From Alphaproteobacteria bacterium (GTDB taxonomy: Bacteria > Pseudomonadota > Alphaproteobacteria > Sphingomonadales > Sphingomonadaceae), in NCBI GenBank assembly GCA_018823325.1, contig JAHJIJ010000015.1:62001-126000 (forward strand): 64,000 nucleotides of DNA, given 5' to 3'. Both the position numbers and the translations under genes were made by a program. Under the pieces are notes generated by a model, which was not told where the DNA came from, searched no databases, and saw only the letters and a list, made by a program, of their open reading frames with translations. Shown here piece by piece: positions 7,837 to 16,699 of the stretch (positions within the stretch are counted from its first letter, which is position 1; each line of letters opens with the position of its first letter).

Positions 7837-10382
7837 GGGCGCCGATGAGGACTTTGGGCCTGGGGGCGAGCTGGTCGATTGCCCGGCGCGACCTGAATGC
7901 GGGCCTGCGGGGATTGCGGCTGCTGTTCGTCTGCCTGTTCCTGGGCGTGGCGACGCTGGCGGCAATCGGCAGCCTGACGACCTCCATCACCAGCGAGATC
8001 AGCGCGCGGGGGCAGACGATCCTGGGCGGCGACATCGAGGCGCGGATGAGCCAGCGCGAGGCGAGCGAGGCCGAGAAGCAGACGCTGCGCGCGCTCGGGC
8101 CGATGAGCGAGACGATCCGGCTGCGGGCGATGGCGAATGCGGTAGGGTCCAATGCGGTGGGGGGGCCGGGCAGCGATGGGCCTGCGGCGGTGCTGACCGA
8201 ACTCAAGGGCGTCGACGGCGCCTATCCGCTTTATGGCAAGCTGCTGCTGCGCGCGGGGACCTATGCGCCGCTCGCGCCCGACCGCATCCTGATCGGCGAG
8301 GCGCTGGCGGAGCGGCTGGAGGTCAAGCCCGGCGACGCGCTGCGCTATGGCACGGCGACGTTCACCATATCCGGTCTCATCGCCGAGGAGCCGGACCGGG
8401 TGGGCGAGGGCTTTACGCTCGGGCCGGTGGCCATCGTCTCGCTCGACGGGCTGCGGCGCACCGGGCTGATCCAGCCGGGCAGCCTCTATGAGAGCAAATA
8501 TCGCATCCGTGTGGCGCCCGGCACCGATGTCGAGGCGCTGCGCGAGCGGCTGGAGGACGAGCATGCCGAGGCGGGCTGGTCGTTCCGCGACCGGGAGAAT
8601 GCGGCGCCGGGCACCAGCCGGTTCATCGAGCGGATGGGGCAGTTCCTCAGCCTGATCGGCCTCACCGCGCTGGTCATCGCGGGCATCGGGGTGAGCAACG
8701 GCGTCTCCTCTTACCTCGCGATCAAGCGCGGCGGCATCGCGACCTTCAAGGTGCTGGGCGCGACCTCGGCGGATATCGAGCGCATCTACCTCATGCAGAT
8801 CGGCACGGTGGCGGCGATGGCCATTGCCTGCGGGCTGATCGCGGGCGCGCTGCTGCCGCCGGCGCTGATCGCCGTGCTGGGCGATGTGCTGCCGGTGCAG
8901 CCGGGGTTCCGCATCCATCCGCTGCCGCTGGTGACGAGCGCGGCCTATGGGCTGCTGATCGCCTATATCTTCACCCTGCCTCCGCTCGACCGGGCACGGA
9001 CGCTGCCGGTTGCCGCGATCCTGCGCGCGCATGTCGAGCCGCGTAGCCGGCTGGACCGGCGCAGCGTCGCCGGCGTGGTGCTGGGCGTGCTGGCGGTGCT
9101 GGCCATTGCGCTCGGCACGGCGCGCGAGCCCCTGTTCTCCGCCGCAGTGCTGGGTGCGACGGCGGCGGTGCTCGGCCTGCTGCTGCTGCTCGGCTGGGGG
9201 ATCAGCGCGATTGCCCGGCGCGTGCCGCGCCCGCGCCGGCCGCTCTGGCGCCTCGCCATCGCCAATCTCTACCGGCCGGGCGCGCAGACCAGCGCGCTGG
9301 TTATTGCGCTCGGCCTTGCGCTCACCTTGTTCGTGACGCTGGCGGGCGTGCAGACCAGCCTCACCGCCGAGATCGACCGGACGGTGCCGCAAAAGGCGCC
9401 CAACCAGTTCGTGCTCGATATTCCCTCCGATCAGGAAGCGCGCTTCCGCGCCATTGTCGCGCAGCAGGCGCCGGCGGCTGAGCTGAACGTCGTCCCGGCG
9501 CTGCGCGGGCGCATCGTCGCCTATGCCGGGCAGCGCGTCGCCGACATGGAGACGCCGCCCGAAGGCGCCTGGTTCCTGCGCGGCGAGCGCGGCGTGACCT
9601 ACAGCGCCACCCTGCCGGAAGGGAGCGATCTGGTCGCGGGGCAATGGTGGGCGCCCGATTATGCCGGGCCGCCGCTCATCTCGCTGGACGAGGAGGCTGC
9701 CAAGACCCTCAACCTCAAGATCGGCGACAGCATGACGGTGAGCGTGCTCGGCCGCGAGATCGAGGCGAAGATCGCCTCGCTGCGCAAGGTGAACTGGGAC
9801 AGCATGGGGTTCAATTACGTCATGGTCTTCTCTCCCAGCGCCCTGGCGAGCGCGCCGCACAGCCTCACCGCCACCATCACCATGGACGAGGCACAAGGCC
9901 CGGGCGTGACGCGGGCGCTGCTGGCGGCCTTCCCCGGCGTCTCCGTGATCGCGGTGGCAGAGGTGGTCGAACAGATCAGCGGGTTGCTGGAGCAGATGTC
10001 CGGCGCCATCGTGGCGGCGGCCTCCATCGCCATCTTCGCGGGCGTGGCGGTGCTGATCGGCGCCATCGCCGCCTCCCGCCAGGCGCGCAGCTATGACAGC
10101 GTGATCCTGAAGACCTTGGGCGCGACGCGCTGGCAGATCCTCGGCACGCAGGCGATGGAATATGCCCTGCTCGCCGCGACGCTGGCGCTGGTCTCGCTGG
10201 CGCTCGGCATGGGCGCGGCGTGGTATGTGATCGTGCAGGTCTTCGAGTTCGGCTGGGCGCCGGACTGGGGCGTGGTGCTCGCCACGCTGGCCGGCGGCGC
10301 CATCATCACGCTGGGCATCGGCCTCGCCGGCTCGATCCCGCTGATGTCGCTGCGGCCCTCACGGGCGCTGCGGGAGTTGTGA
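7833..10382 (+). CDS. ybbP: ABC transporter permease, FtsX/MacB family (YbbP type)
   Basis: An 849-residue permease with an N-terminal transmembrane helix, a periplasmic MacB-like domain, and then FtsX-type helices (SLIGLTALVIAGIGVSNGVSSYLAIKRGG and following). A second half repeats this plan, giving the two-repeat architecture of YbbP. It ends with a four-helix FtsX domain (ISGLLEQMSGAIVAAASIAIFAGVAVLIGAIAAS region). Its start overlaps the ATPase stop (ATGA). Exporters of this type move lipids or lipoproteins, or act mechanically across the envelope; the substrate of YbbAP is not firmly known. Confidence 0.9.
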   Translation: MRAPMRTLGLGASWSIARRDLNAGLRGLRLLFVCLFLGVATLAAIGSLTTSITSEISARGQTILGGDIEARMSQREASEAEKQTLRALGPMSETIRLRAMANAVGSNAVGGPGSDGPAAVLTELKGVDGAYPLYGKLLLRAGTYAPLAPDRILIGEALAERLEVKPGDALRYGTATFTISGLIAEEPDRVGEGFTLGPVAIVSLDGLRRTGLIQPGSLYESKYRIRVAPGTDVEALRERLEDEHAEAGWSFRDRENAAPGTSRFIERMGQFLSLIGLTALVIAGIGVSNGVSSYLAIKRGGIATFKVLGATSADIERIYLMQIGTVAAMAIACGLIAGALLPPALIAVLGDVLPVQPGFRIHPLPLVTSAAYGLLIAYIFTLPPLDRARTLPVAAILRAHVEPRSRLDRRSVAGVVLGVLAVLAIALGTAREPLFSAAVLGATAAVLGLLLLLGWGISAIARRVPRPRRPLWRLAIANLYRPGAQTSALVIALGLALTLFVTLAGVQTSLTAEIDRTVPQKAPNQFVLDIPSDQEARFRAIVAQQAPAAELNVVPALRGRIVAYAGQRVADMETPPEGAWFLRGERGVTYSATLPEGSDLVAGQWWAPDYAGPPLISLDEEAAKTLNLKIGDSMTVSVLGREIEAKIASLRKVNWDSMGFNYVMVFSPSALASAPHSLTATITMDEAQGPGVTRALLAAFPGVSVIAVAEVVEQISGLLEQMSGAIVAAASIAIFAGVAVLIGAIAASRQARSYDSVILKTLGATRWQILGTQAMEYALLAATLALVSLALGMGAAWYVIVQVFEFGWAPDWGVVLATLAGGAIITLGIGLAGSIPLMSLRPSRALREL

Positions 10383-10724
10383 GTGCAGCTGGTTGGCCGG
10401 TGTGGACGGAGGCGGCCTGATCGGACCGCCGCTTTCATGCGCGGTGGTTAGAGCACGGTACGTCTGAACAGTTGTGGAGAGCGGTTGTTCTCCTACCCAC
10501 TCCGTTCGGGCTGAGCTTGTCGAAGCCCCGTCCTTCTCCTTTGAAACGCTGGCAGAAGAAGGACAGCCCTTCGACAAGCTCAGGGCGAACGGAAGGTGGG
10601 GAAATGGTCGCTATGTCGTCCTGTCCAAACAGGCAGCTTTTGGCGCTCCCTTATGAAGAGCGGGCATCTGATTTTCCGCGCGACCCAACCGTCCCCGTTC
10701 GCGGGATAGGGCTGACGGGCCCGC
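10383..10724. other. Intergenic stretch with a repeat, no gene
   Basis: This 342-base gap separates the permease from the convergent aminotransferase. I see no convincing coding frame, because short open frames here have no family resemblance or ribosome site. Its only structure is the inverted repeat listed separately at 10502-10592. Confidence 0.6.
10502..10592. repeat. Intergenic inverted repeat with the CTTGTCGAAG element
   Basis: Two 24-base arms at 10502-10525 and 10569-10592 are inverted copies with two mismatches. Both carry the core CTGAGCTTGTCGAAG or its complement CTTCGACAAGCTCAG, with a 43-base spacer. This core is a common dispersed palindromic repeat of sphingomonads. It differs from the repeat at 4230, so two REP classes occur in the window. 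Confidence 0.8.
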
Positions 10725-11855
10725 TCAGAACAGCTGATCGAACGCCGTTTCCAGCCGCTTCAAACTCGCCGGCACGTCCTTGAGCTTGTCGAGCCCGAAG
10801 AGGCCGATGCGGAAGCTGCGATAGTCCGGGCCTTCATCGACCATGAGGGGGACGCCGCCGGCGACCTGCAGGCCGAGGGCGGCGAAGGGCTTGCCGGTCT
10901 GCATGGCCGGATCCTCGGTGAACACCACGACCACGCCGGGCGCGGCGAAGCCATCGGCGGCGACGGATTTAACGCCCCGGTCAGCCAGCATGGCGCGCAC
11001 GGCGTTGCCCTGCTCCCATTGCGCGGCGCGCAGCGTCTCGAAGCCGATCTGCCTGGTTTCCATCATCGCCTTGTGGAAGGTGCGCAGCGCATCGGTGGGC
11101 ATGGTGGCGTGATAAGCATGGCCGCCGTTCAGATAGGCTTCCATGATGCTGTTCCACTTGGCGAGATCGATCGCGAAGCTGGTCGACTGGCGGGCGCGGC
11201 AGCGCTCGAGCGCGGCGGCGTTCATCATCACCAGACCGGCCGAGGGCGGCGCGGACCAGCCCTTTTGCGGGGCGGAAATGAGGATGTCGACGCCGCAGAC
11301 CGCCATGTCCACCCAGATGCAGCCCGATGCGATGCAATCCAGCACGAACAGGCCGCCGACCTCATGCACGGCATCCGCCACGGCGCGGATATAATTGTCC
11401 GGCAGGATCATGCCCGAGGCGGTCTCGACATGCGGGGCGAAGACGACGGCGGGCCGTTCGGCGCGGATGGCGGCCACCACCTCGTCGACCGGCGCGGGCG
11501 CGAAGGGCTGGTCCGCGCCGCCATTGCCGATGCGGCGGGCCTTCATCACCGTCTCCGACGCGGGGATCGATCCCGCCTCGAAAATCTGTGTCCAGCGATA
11601 GGAGAAGAAGCCGTTGCGGATGACGAGCACCTTCTCGCCGGTGGCGAACTGGCGCGCCACCGCTTCCATGGCGTAGGTGCCGCCGCCGGGGACGACCACC
11701 GCGCGCTCCGCCCCGTAGACCTCGCGCAAGGTCGCATGAATGTCCCGCATCACGCCCTGGAAGGCCTGGCTCATGTGATTGAGCGAGCGGTCCGTGAAGA
11801 CGACCGAATATTCGAGCAGGCCATCGGGATCGATATCGGGGCGCAGGGCGGGCAT
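10725..11855 (-). CDS. Class V aminotransferase (alanine/serine-glyoxylate type)
   Basis: A 376-residue PLP enzyme of the alanine-glyoxylate aminotransferase family. The glycine-rich PLP-phosphate motif VPGGGTYAMEAVARQ is near residues 55-69. The cofactor aspartate stretch is VLDCIASG, and the Schiff-base lysine is K198 in SAPQKGWSAPPSAG. These enzymes move an amino group from alanine, serine or 2-aminoethylphosphonate to a keto acid; sequence alone does not separate these. It starts at ATG 11855 and has no partner gene. Confidence 0.88.
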   Translation of the reverse strand: MPALRPDIDPDGLLEYSVVFTDRSLNHMSQAFQGVMRDIHATLREVYGAERAVVVPGGGTYAMEAVARQFATGEKVLVIRNGFFSYRWTQIFEAGSIPASETVMKARRIGNGGADQPFAPAPVDEVVAAIRAERPAVVFAPHVETASGMILPDNYIRAVADAVHEVGGLFVLDCIASGCIWVDMAVCGVDILISAPQKGWSAPPSAGLVMMNAAALERCRARQSTSFAIDLAKWNSIMEAYLNGGHAYHATMPTDALRTFHKAMMETRQIGFETLRAAQWEQGNAVRAMLADRGVKSVAADGFAAPGVVVVFTEDPAMQTGKPFAALGLQVAGGVPLMVDEGPDYRSFRIGLFGLDKLKDVPASLKRLETAFDQLF

Positions 11856-12019
11856 GTCTTTCTCCTAGCTTCGGGCCGCGCGGCGGCAGCACGTCTGCGG
11901 CAGCGGCTGGACTCACGGCGGCCACCGTCGGGCCGCGCATAGCGAGCCCGGAGCGGGGATGCCAGCCGATCCTGCCAATCGCCGCTTGACCCGACCGCCG
12001 CACGCGGGCATTAGAGCCT

Positions 12020-12040
12020 TAATGCGATTCATTGTCATTA
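12020..12040 (+). promoter_or_regulatory. Fur box
   Basis: AATGCGATTCATTGTCATTA (12021-12040) with a preceding T forms an imperfect palindrome in which 7 of 10 base pairs match around the centre. It closely resembles the classical Fur operator AATGATAATCATTATCATT. It lies about 186 bases before the gene at 12226 and is the natural operator for it and for the coupled reductase. This implies iron control; binding itself is inferred. Confidence 0.7.
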
Positions 12041-12096
12041 GCATATGAGATCGATCCGGACGCCGGATTTCGCGTGGGCCCTCCCCTGCGCGGCGC

Positions 12097-12137
12097 GAGC
12101 GCTCCCGGCCTGCAGGTGCAGCGGGCCGGGAGCGCTC
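12097..12137 (+). other. Strong stem-loop in the mRNA leader
   Basis: GAGCGCTCCCGGCC (12097-12110) pairs perfectly with GGCCGGGAGCGCTC (12124-12137), and the loop contains a further TGCA-GG-TGCA pairing. It lies downstream of the Fur box and upstream of ATG 12226, where no gene ends. It is therefore a leader structure rather than a terminator of a preceding gene. It lacks a U-run. Confidence 0.75.
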
Positions 12138-12225
12138 CATTTGACCCGGCGCCGAACACCGGGCGCGGCTTTTCGGGCCACTCGCGCGTTCAGGAAGATC
12201 ACTCGCCCGGCACAGGAGACCCGTG

Positions 12226-12684
12226 ATGTACGCCTTTCTCGACCAGCCCGTCATCATGCTGAGCCGGGGCGGCCAGATGATGGTCTGGGCCATGCGCCAC
12301 TGGACCCGCGCCGTGGGCGCCGGTCGCTGCCCGTGCGGCGATGTCGGCCCAGGGTTCCTCAAAGCGAAGCTGATGCCCGGCTTCCCGCATTTCCACATGA
12401 TGATGGCACTGCTCAACCGACATGCGCTGGACAAGCTGGCCTTTGCCGATATTGACTGCCCCCGCATCAGCGATGGCGAGGCGCTGCTGCTGAGCCTGAT
12501 CCGCATGGCCGGCGAGGACAGCCCGGAGCATCTGGCGAGCGCCGCCGCGCTGGTGATCCAGCCCACGGCAGTTCCGCCGCTGCTCATGGCACTCGATTCG
12601 CTGGCCGGCGCGCTTGCCCAGGCCGACCTGTGGCCTGCCCTTCCGATGTTCGACCCCGACAATGCGAGTTTTCCCCATGAATGA
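12226..12684 (+). CDS. Hypothetical protein coupled to ferredoxin reductase
   Basis: 152 residues from ATG 12226, preceded by CAGGAGA at good distance; GTG 12223 in the same frame is also possible. I do not recognise the family. Visible features are a Met-rich N-terminal third (QMMVWAMRHW, KLMPGFPHFHMMMALLN), a CPCG pair, two closely spaced His in FPHFH and a helical C-terminal half rich in Leu and Ala. It has no signal peptide. The last 8 bases overlap the start of the ferredoxin-NADP reductase, so the two are translated together. With the upstream Fur box this suggests a role in iron or redox handling, which is inference. Confidence 0.7.
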   Translation: MYAFLDQPVIMLSRGGQMMVWAMRHWTRAVGAGRCPCGDVGPGFLKAKLMPGFPHFHMMMALLNRHALDKLAFADIDCPRISDGEALLLSLIRMAGEDSPEHLASAAALVIQPTAVPPLLMALDSLAGALAQADLWPALPMFDPDNASFPHE

Positions 12685-13492
12685 CATGACCCACCAAGGC
12701 TTCGCGCTCGAACCGACCGGTGCCCTCAGCGTGGAGACCGTGCGCTGGGTGAAGCACTGGAACGACCATCTCTTCAGCTTCGCGATCACCCGGCCGGCCA
12801 GCTTCCGCTTCCGCTCGGGCGAGTTCGTGATGCTCGGCCTGCCGGGCGAGAACGGGCGCCCGTTGCTGCGCGCCTATTCCATCGCCAGCCCCGCTTATGC
12901 CGAGGAGCTGGAATTCCTTTCCATCCGCGTGGAAGGCGGCCCGCTTACCTCGCGCCTGTGCCAGATCCGCGAGGGCGACCAGCTCTATCTCGGCCGCAAG
13001 CCCACCGGTACGCTGGTGATGGACGCGCTGCGGCCTGGCAGCCGGCTGTTCCTGCTCTCAACCGGCACGGGGCTCGCCCCGTTCCTCAGCCTGGTGCGCG
13101 ACCCGGACGTCTATGAGTTCTTCGGTCAGGTGATGCTCGTCCACAGCGTGCGCCAGGTCGCCGACCTCGCCTGCCGCACGGAACTGGAAAGCCAGCTTGC
13201 CGGCGATCCGCTGGTGCAGGACCAGGCGCTGCTGCAATTCCATTATTGCCCGACAGTGACGCGCGAACCCTTCCGCACCACCGGGCGCATCGACGCGCTG
13301 CTGGAGGACGGCACGCTGTTCCGCGGCATGAGCGGCCCGGCGCGGCTCGACCCCGAAACGGACCGGGTGATGATGTGCGGCTCCATGGCGATGATCCGCG
13401 ACTTCGCGGCGCGCCTCGACGGGCTGGGCTTTGCGGAGGGCTCCAATGCCAAGCCGGGGGACTATGTGATCGAGCGGGCGTTCGTGGACTAG
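12677..13492 (+). CDS. fpr: Ferredoxin--NADP(+) reductase
   Basis: 271 residues of the FNR/Fpr flavoprotein class, which moves electrons between NADPH and ferredoxin or flavodoxin in the cytosol. The FAD-binding motif RAYSIAS is at residues 65-71, and the NADP-binding STGTGLAPFLS follows. The VMMCGSMAMIRD motif and the terminal YVIERAFVD end complete the family pattern. Start ATG 12677 overlaps the preceding gene by 8 bases. A Fur box upstream of the pair suggests induction under iron limitation. Confidence 0.92.
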   Translation: MNDMTHQGFALEPTGALSVETVRWVKHWNDHLFSFAITRPASFRFRSGEFVMLGLPGENGRPLLRAYSIASPAYAEELEFLSIRVEGGPLTSRLCQIREGDQLYLGRKPTGTLVMDALRPGSRLFLLSTGTGLAPFLSLVRDPDVYEFFGQVMLVHSVRQVADLACRTELESQLAGDPLVQDQALLQFHYCPTVTREPFRTTGRIDALLEDGTLFRGMSGPARLDPETDRVMMCGSMAMIRDFAARLDGLGFAEGSNAKPGDYVIERAFVD

Positions 13493-13623
13493 AATCCCGG
13501 ACGACCGCGACCGCTCCAATCTTCAATTTCGCGAAAGATCGGACCACCTAACTGCGGCCCATTTCCCTTGGAGCTGGCCGGTTGCCACACTATGGCCGGG
13601 CGGAAGATCGACGGGAGGCCTCC

Positions 13624-14193
13624 ATGATTGCGCTCGAAACCGACCGGCTGGTCCTGCGAGGCTTCAGGGAACGCGATGCGGAGGATCTCTTCGCCTATTT
13701 GCAACACCCCGGGGCGAGCTGCTTCCTCTCAATGAAGCTTGAGGACCTCGCGGCGGCCCGTGCCGAAGCAATAAAGCGCGCGAATTCTGAAGACGTTTTT
13801 GCAATCGAGCATCGCGAGAGCGGTCGCGTTATCGGGGAAGTGTTCGGCCATCTCGAGCCGCCAGATACATTCTCGATCGCCTGGCAGATGAACGCCGATT
13901 TCGCTGGCCAGGGCTTTGCTCTGGAGGCTGCGCGAGCGGTGATGGATCATCTCTTCGAGGCGCGCGGCATCCGACGCATCTATGCTTATGTCGAGACTGA
14001 CAATCTTCCCTCGCAGCGCCTCTGTATGCGCCTGGGCATGAGGCAGGAAGGCCTGTTTCGGGAGTTTATCTCATTTGAAACGGATGACGCGGGCGCGCCG
14101 ATCTACGTCGACACACTCCAGTTTGCGATTTTGAAGAAAGAGTGGCGAGGCGGGGACGCAAGCTTGCCCAGCGATACTGCCAAGTCTGTATAA
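13624..14193 (+). CDS. GNAT family N-acetyltransferase (RimJ/RimL type)
   Basis: 189 residues with the RimJ/RimL pattern: ETDRLVLRGFRERDAEDLF at the N-terminus, the acetyl-CoA loop in DFAGQGFALEAARAVMDHLF, and the terminal YVETDNLPSQRLCMRLGMRQEGLFREF. A GGGAGG before ATG 13624 fixes the start. RimJ-like enzymes acetylate protein N-termini or small amines; the substrate cannot be told. It stands alone between fpr and the convergent mrp operon. Confidence 0.88.
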   Translation: MIALETDRLVLRGFRERDAEDLFAYLQHPGASCFLSMKLEDLAAARAEAIKRANSEDVFAIEHRESGRVIGEVFGHLEPPDTFSIAWQMNADFAGQGFALEAARAVMDHLFEARGIRRIYAYVETDNLPSQRLCMRLGMRQEGLFREFISFETDDAGAPIYVDTLQFAILKKEWRGGDASLPSDTAKSV

Positions 14194-14225
14194 CGTGGAG
14201 CCGAGCCGAGCCGCTTTCCTTCTCA

Positions 14226-14257
14226 TAGCCGGCGTTCGCTAAACGGCACGCCGGCTA
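14226..14257. terminator. Bidirectional stem-loop between acetyltransferase and mrpG
   Basis: TAGCCGGCG (14226-14234) pairs with CGCCGGCTA (14249-14257) around a 14-base loop. It lies between convergent genes, and the right arm includes the mrpG stop codon. No clear U-run on either side. Confidence 0.45.
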
Positions 14258-14614
14258 AGCGTCCCGCGTCATTTCGTCCGGCTTGCCGGGCTGGCGCTCC
14301 AGTTCCTCGGCCAGCGGGTCTTCCTCCAGCCCCTGCAGGCGGGTGCCGGAGACATAGCTTGCTCGGCCCAGCAATTGCGCGCCGATCGGCAATGTAATGA
14401 GCAGGAAGAGGATCGTCAGCCCACTGGTCGAGCTCAGTTCAGACCAGTCGGAGGCGATCACCACGCCCAGCAGCATCAGCGTGGCGCCGAGGGTGCCGGC
14501 CTTGGTGGCGCTGTGCATGCGCTGCAAGGGATCGGGCAGCCGCACGATGCCGATGGCGGCGATGAGCAGAAAGACCGTGCCCGCGATCAGCAGGGCCATG
14601 GCGACATAGGTCAT
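14255..14614 (-). CDS. mrpG: Na+/H+ antiporter Mrp subunit G
   Basis: 119 residues of the MnhG/MrpG family: three hydrophobic helices, with GIVRLPDPLQRMHSATKAGTLG as the family signature region and a polar C-terminal tail. It is the last gene of the seven-function Mrp operon, and its start overlaps mrpF by 4 bases. Mrp complexes expel Na+ (or K+) in exchange for protons and are related to complex I. Confidence 0.93.
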   Translation of the reverse strand: MTYVAMALLIAGTVFLLIAAIGIVRLPDPLQRMHSATKAGTLGATLMLLGVVIASDWSELSSTSGLTILFLLITLPIGAQLLGRASYVSGTRLQGLEEDPLAEELERQPGKPDEMTRDA

Positions 14615-14886
14615 TGCCGCCTCCGCTTGCGCTCGAGAAACACGGCAAAGGCTGCCGTTGCCACGAAGTTGATGAGCACGATGCCGAGCGCGATATCGAG
14701 GAATGCGCCGCGCCCCGTCGTCAGCGTCGTCAGGGCGGCGAAACCCACGGCGATGGCCGTGAGCATGTCCAGCGCCACGAAGCGGTCAGCAAAACTGGGC
14801 CCAACGACCATCCGCCAGCCGGCCAGCAGGAACGCGACGGCCATCGGCACAGCCAGAATCGTGGTCAGATCGGCCAGATCGATCAT
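14611..14886 (-). CDS. mrpF: Na+/H+ antiporter Mrp subunit F
   Basis: 91 residues, three helices, with the RMVVGPSFADRFVALDMLT stretch diagnostic of MrpF. Four-base overlaps join it to mrpE upstream and mrpG downstream. It is part of the membrane-embedded Mrp cation/proton antiporter. Confidence 0.92.
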   Translation of the reverse strand: MIDLADLTTILAVPMAVAFLLAGWRMVVGPSFADRFVALDMLTAIAVGFAALTTLTTGRGAFLDIALGIVLINFVATAAFAVFLERKRRRQ

Positions 14887-15218
14887 CGCTCCAGCTCCCC
14901 GATCCAGCGTTCATACACATTTTTGAAGCGAGCGATGGTTGTGCCGGTGTCCGCAGTGTCGAGCACATGCACATACAGGCTGCGCCGATCGTCCGACACA
15001 TGCAGGCAGGTCGATCCGGGCGTGAGCGACATGAAATAGGCGAATAGCGCAACCGCCCAGGGTCGCTCCAGAACGGTCGGCACCAGGATGATGGCAGGCG
15101 CCGTCCGAACGCGCGGAGACAGGACGATTCTCGCGACCCCGAGAGATGCGACGACCAGGTCCCACAGGAAGATCGCCGCCAGCGCGATCGCGGCCCGAAT
15201 GCCTCTTGTCACCCTCAT
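14883..15218 (-). CDS. mrpE: Na+/H+ antiporter Mrp subunit E
   Basis: 111 residues from ATG 15218, which overlaps the mrpD stop by 4 bases. Hydrophobic N-terminal helices are followed by the SLTPGSTCLHVSDDRRSLYVHVLD motif of MrpE and a basic, amphipathic end. At 111 residues it is shorter than many MrpE proteins (about 160), having only one to two helices before the conserved domain. Confidence 0.88.
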   Translation of the reverse strand: MRVTRGIRAAIALAAIFLWDLVVASLGVARIVLSPRVRTAPAIILVPTVLERPWAVALFAYFMSLTPGSTCLHVSDDRRSLYVHVLDTADTGTTIARFKNVYERWIGELER

Positions 15219-16699
15219 CCGCCGCCCCCTGCGATGGACGCCAGCGCCCGGCTGGAGAGCAGCGAGAGTGTCCACAGTCCTTGCGGCATGAGGCCAATCG
15301 CCAGCGTGGCGCCGGAGAGAATGGTCATCGCGATCAGCCCGGCGAGCGGGACCCGTCGCACGGGCTTTCCCCGCGGCTCCTTCCAGCAGGCGTCGGACCA
15401 GAAGCTCGACATGGAGACGATCGTGAGCAATCCGCCGATCAGCGCGACGACCCCGATCCACGCCATGTCCGCGTCGAAGCTCTCGCGAATGATGATGAAC
15501 TTGGCCCAGAAGCCGGAAAGCGGCGGAATGCCCGCCAGCGAGAGCACCGGCACCGCGAGCACCAGCGCGAACAGCGGGTTGGTACGCGCCATGCCGCCGG
15601 CACGCGTCAGGTCCCAGCTGCCGCTCGCCCGGCGGATGAGGCCCGCGCCGAAGAACAGATTGGCCTGCACGACGATGGAATGAACCATGTAGAAGACGGC
15701 CGCGGCGATGCCTTCGCGCGTGGCAAGCGCCAGACCGATGGTCATGTAGCCCACCTGCGCGACGATATGATAAGCCAGCATGCGGCGCATGTCGGTATGG
15801 GCCAGCGCACCGGCGCAGCAGATAAGGATCGTGGCGGCGGCGATCCAACCGAAGACCGGCACCAGCTGGGTCGCCCCGATCCCGCCCGCACCCACACCGA
15901 ACATCCCGGCGAAAATGAGTAGCAGCGCGTAAAAACCCATTTTGGTGAGCAGGCCGGCAAACACTGCCACCGCCGTGATCGGGCCGGTATGGTAGGAGGC
16001 CGGCAGCCAGAGGTGGAAGGGGAACAACCCGGCCTTGAGCGCGAAACCGCCCAGCAGCAAGGCCGCAGCGGTTGCGGAGGCGAAAGTCGGCGGCTGGCTG
16101 GCAAGCGTTGCCGCAGCGCGCCCGACATCCAGCGTGCCGGTGATGCCGTAGATCATGCCGACACCAAGCAGGATGAACGTCGCTGCCAGCATCGAAAAGC
16201 TGGCATAGCGAATGGCGCCATCGATCTGCGCCGGCCGCCGGTCCAGCGTCAGCAGCCCGAGCGCCGCAATCAGCGCCAGCTCGAACCAGACATACAGATT
16301 GAAGAGATCGTCGGTGAGGAAAGCGCCGTTCACCGCACCGGTCATCGCCAGCATCAGCGCATCATAGCCTGCCCGGCGCCGACGCGGCCCGACGTCGACA
16401 AGCGCGTAGATGCTTGCCGCCAGCGCCAGCAGTGCCGTGACGACGACAAGCATCAGTCCCGGCATCGTGGCCGAAAAGCTGATCGAGATGCCCTGCGGCC
16501 AGCCGCCGAAAACGGCGAGCGGCACAAGATGGCCGCCATTGGCGTAGAAGAAGAGCAGCAGCGAGGCGACCAGCAGCGCGCCGTTCGCGATCAGCCCGAT
16601 GGCGCGGGTGACCGCCAGCCGCGCACGCAGGATGAGCACCAGCGCGGCAGCAACGAAGGGTAGAATGACGGGTGCGGTAAGCAGGACGGTCTCAGTCAT
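15215..16699 (-). CDS. mrpD: Na+/H+ antiporter Mrp subunit D
   Basis: 494 residues from ATG 16699, homologous to the NuoL/M/N proton-translocating subunits of complex I. It is almost wholly hydrophobic, with about 14 helices. The conserved TDDLFNLYVWFEL region contains the key glutamate of helix 5, and the lysine-containing KAGLFPFHLWLPASYHTGP follows. The start overlaps mrpC by 8 bases. Confidence 0.93.
   Translation of the reverse strand: MTETVLLTAPVILPFVAAALVLILRARLAVTRAIGLIANGALLVASLLLFFYANGGHLVPLAVFGGWPQGISISFSATMPGLMLVVVTALLALAASIYALVDVGPRRRRAGYDALMLAMTGAVNGAFLTDDLFNLYVWFELALIAALGLLTLDRRPAQIDGAIRYASFSMLAATFILLGVGMIYGITGTLDVGRAAATLASQPPTFASATAAALLLGGFALKAGLFPFHLWLPASYHTGPITAVAVFAGLLTKMGFYALLLIFAGMFGVGAGGIGATQLVPVFGWIAAATILICCAGALAHTDMRRMLAYHIVAQVGYMTIGLALATREGIAAAVFYMVHSIVVQANLFFGAGLIRRASGSWDLTRAGGMARTNPLFALVLAVPVLSLAGIPPLSGFWAKFIIIRESFDADMAWIGVVALIGGLLTIVSMSSFWSDACWKEPRGKPVRRVPLAGLIAMTILSGATLAIGLMPQGLWTLSLLSSRALASIAGGGG

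Larger units (their letters stand above)
11856..12225. other. Divergent promoter region with Fur box and leader hairpin
   Basis: This 370-base gap lies between the aminotransferase (minus strand) and the small gene at 12226. It holds a Fur-type box at 12020-12040 and a strong stem-loop at 12097-12137, both listed separately. I found no convincing gene in it. Confidence 0.7.

Noticed and set aside
7569-9896. A 775-residue open frame antisense to the ABC permease
   Set aside because: Arg/Gln/His-rich composition typical of an antisense shadow of a high-G+C gene; no family resemblance.
10472-10783. Short open frame over the intergenic repeat at 10502
   Set aside because: Its peptide comes from the REP-like arms (LSLSKP); no gene features.
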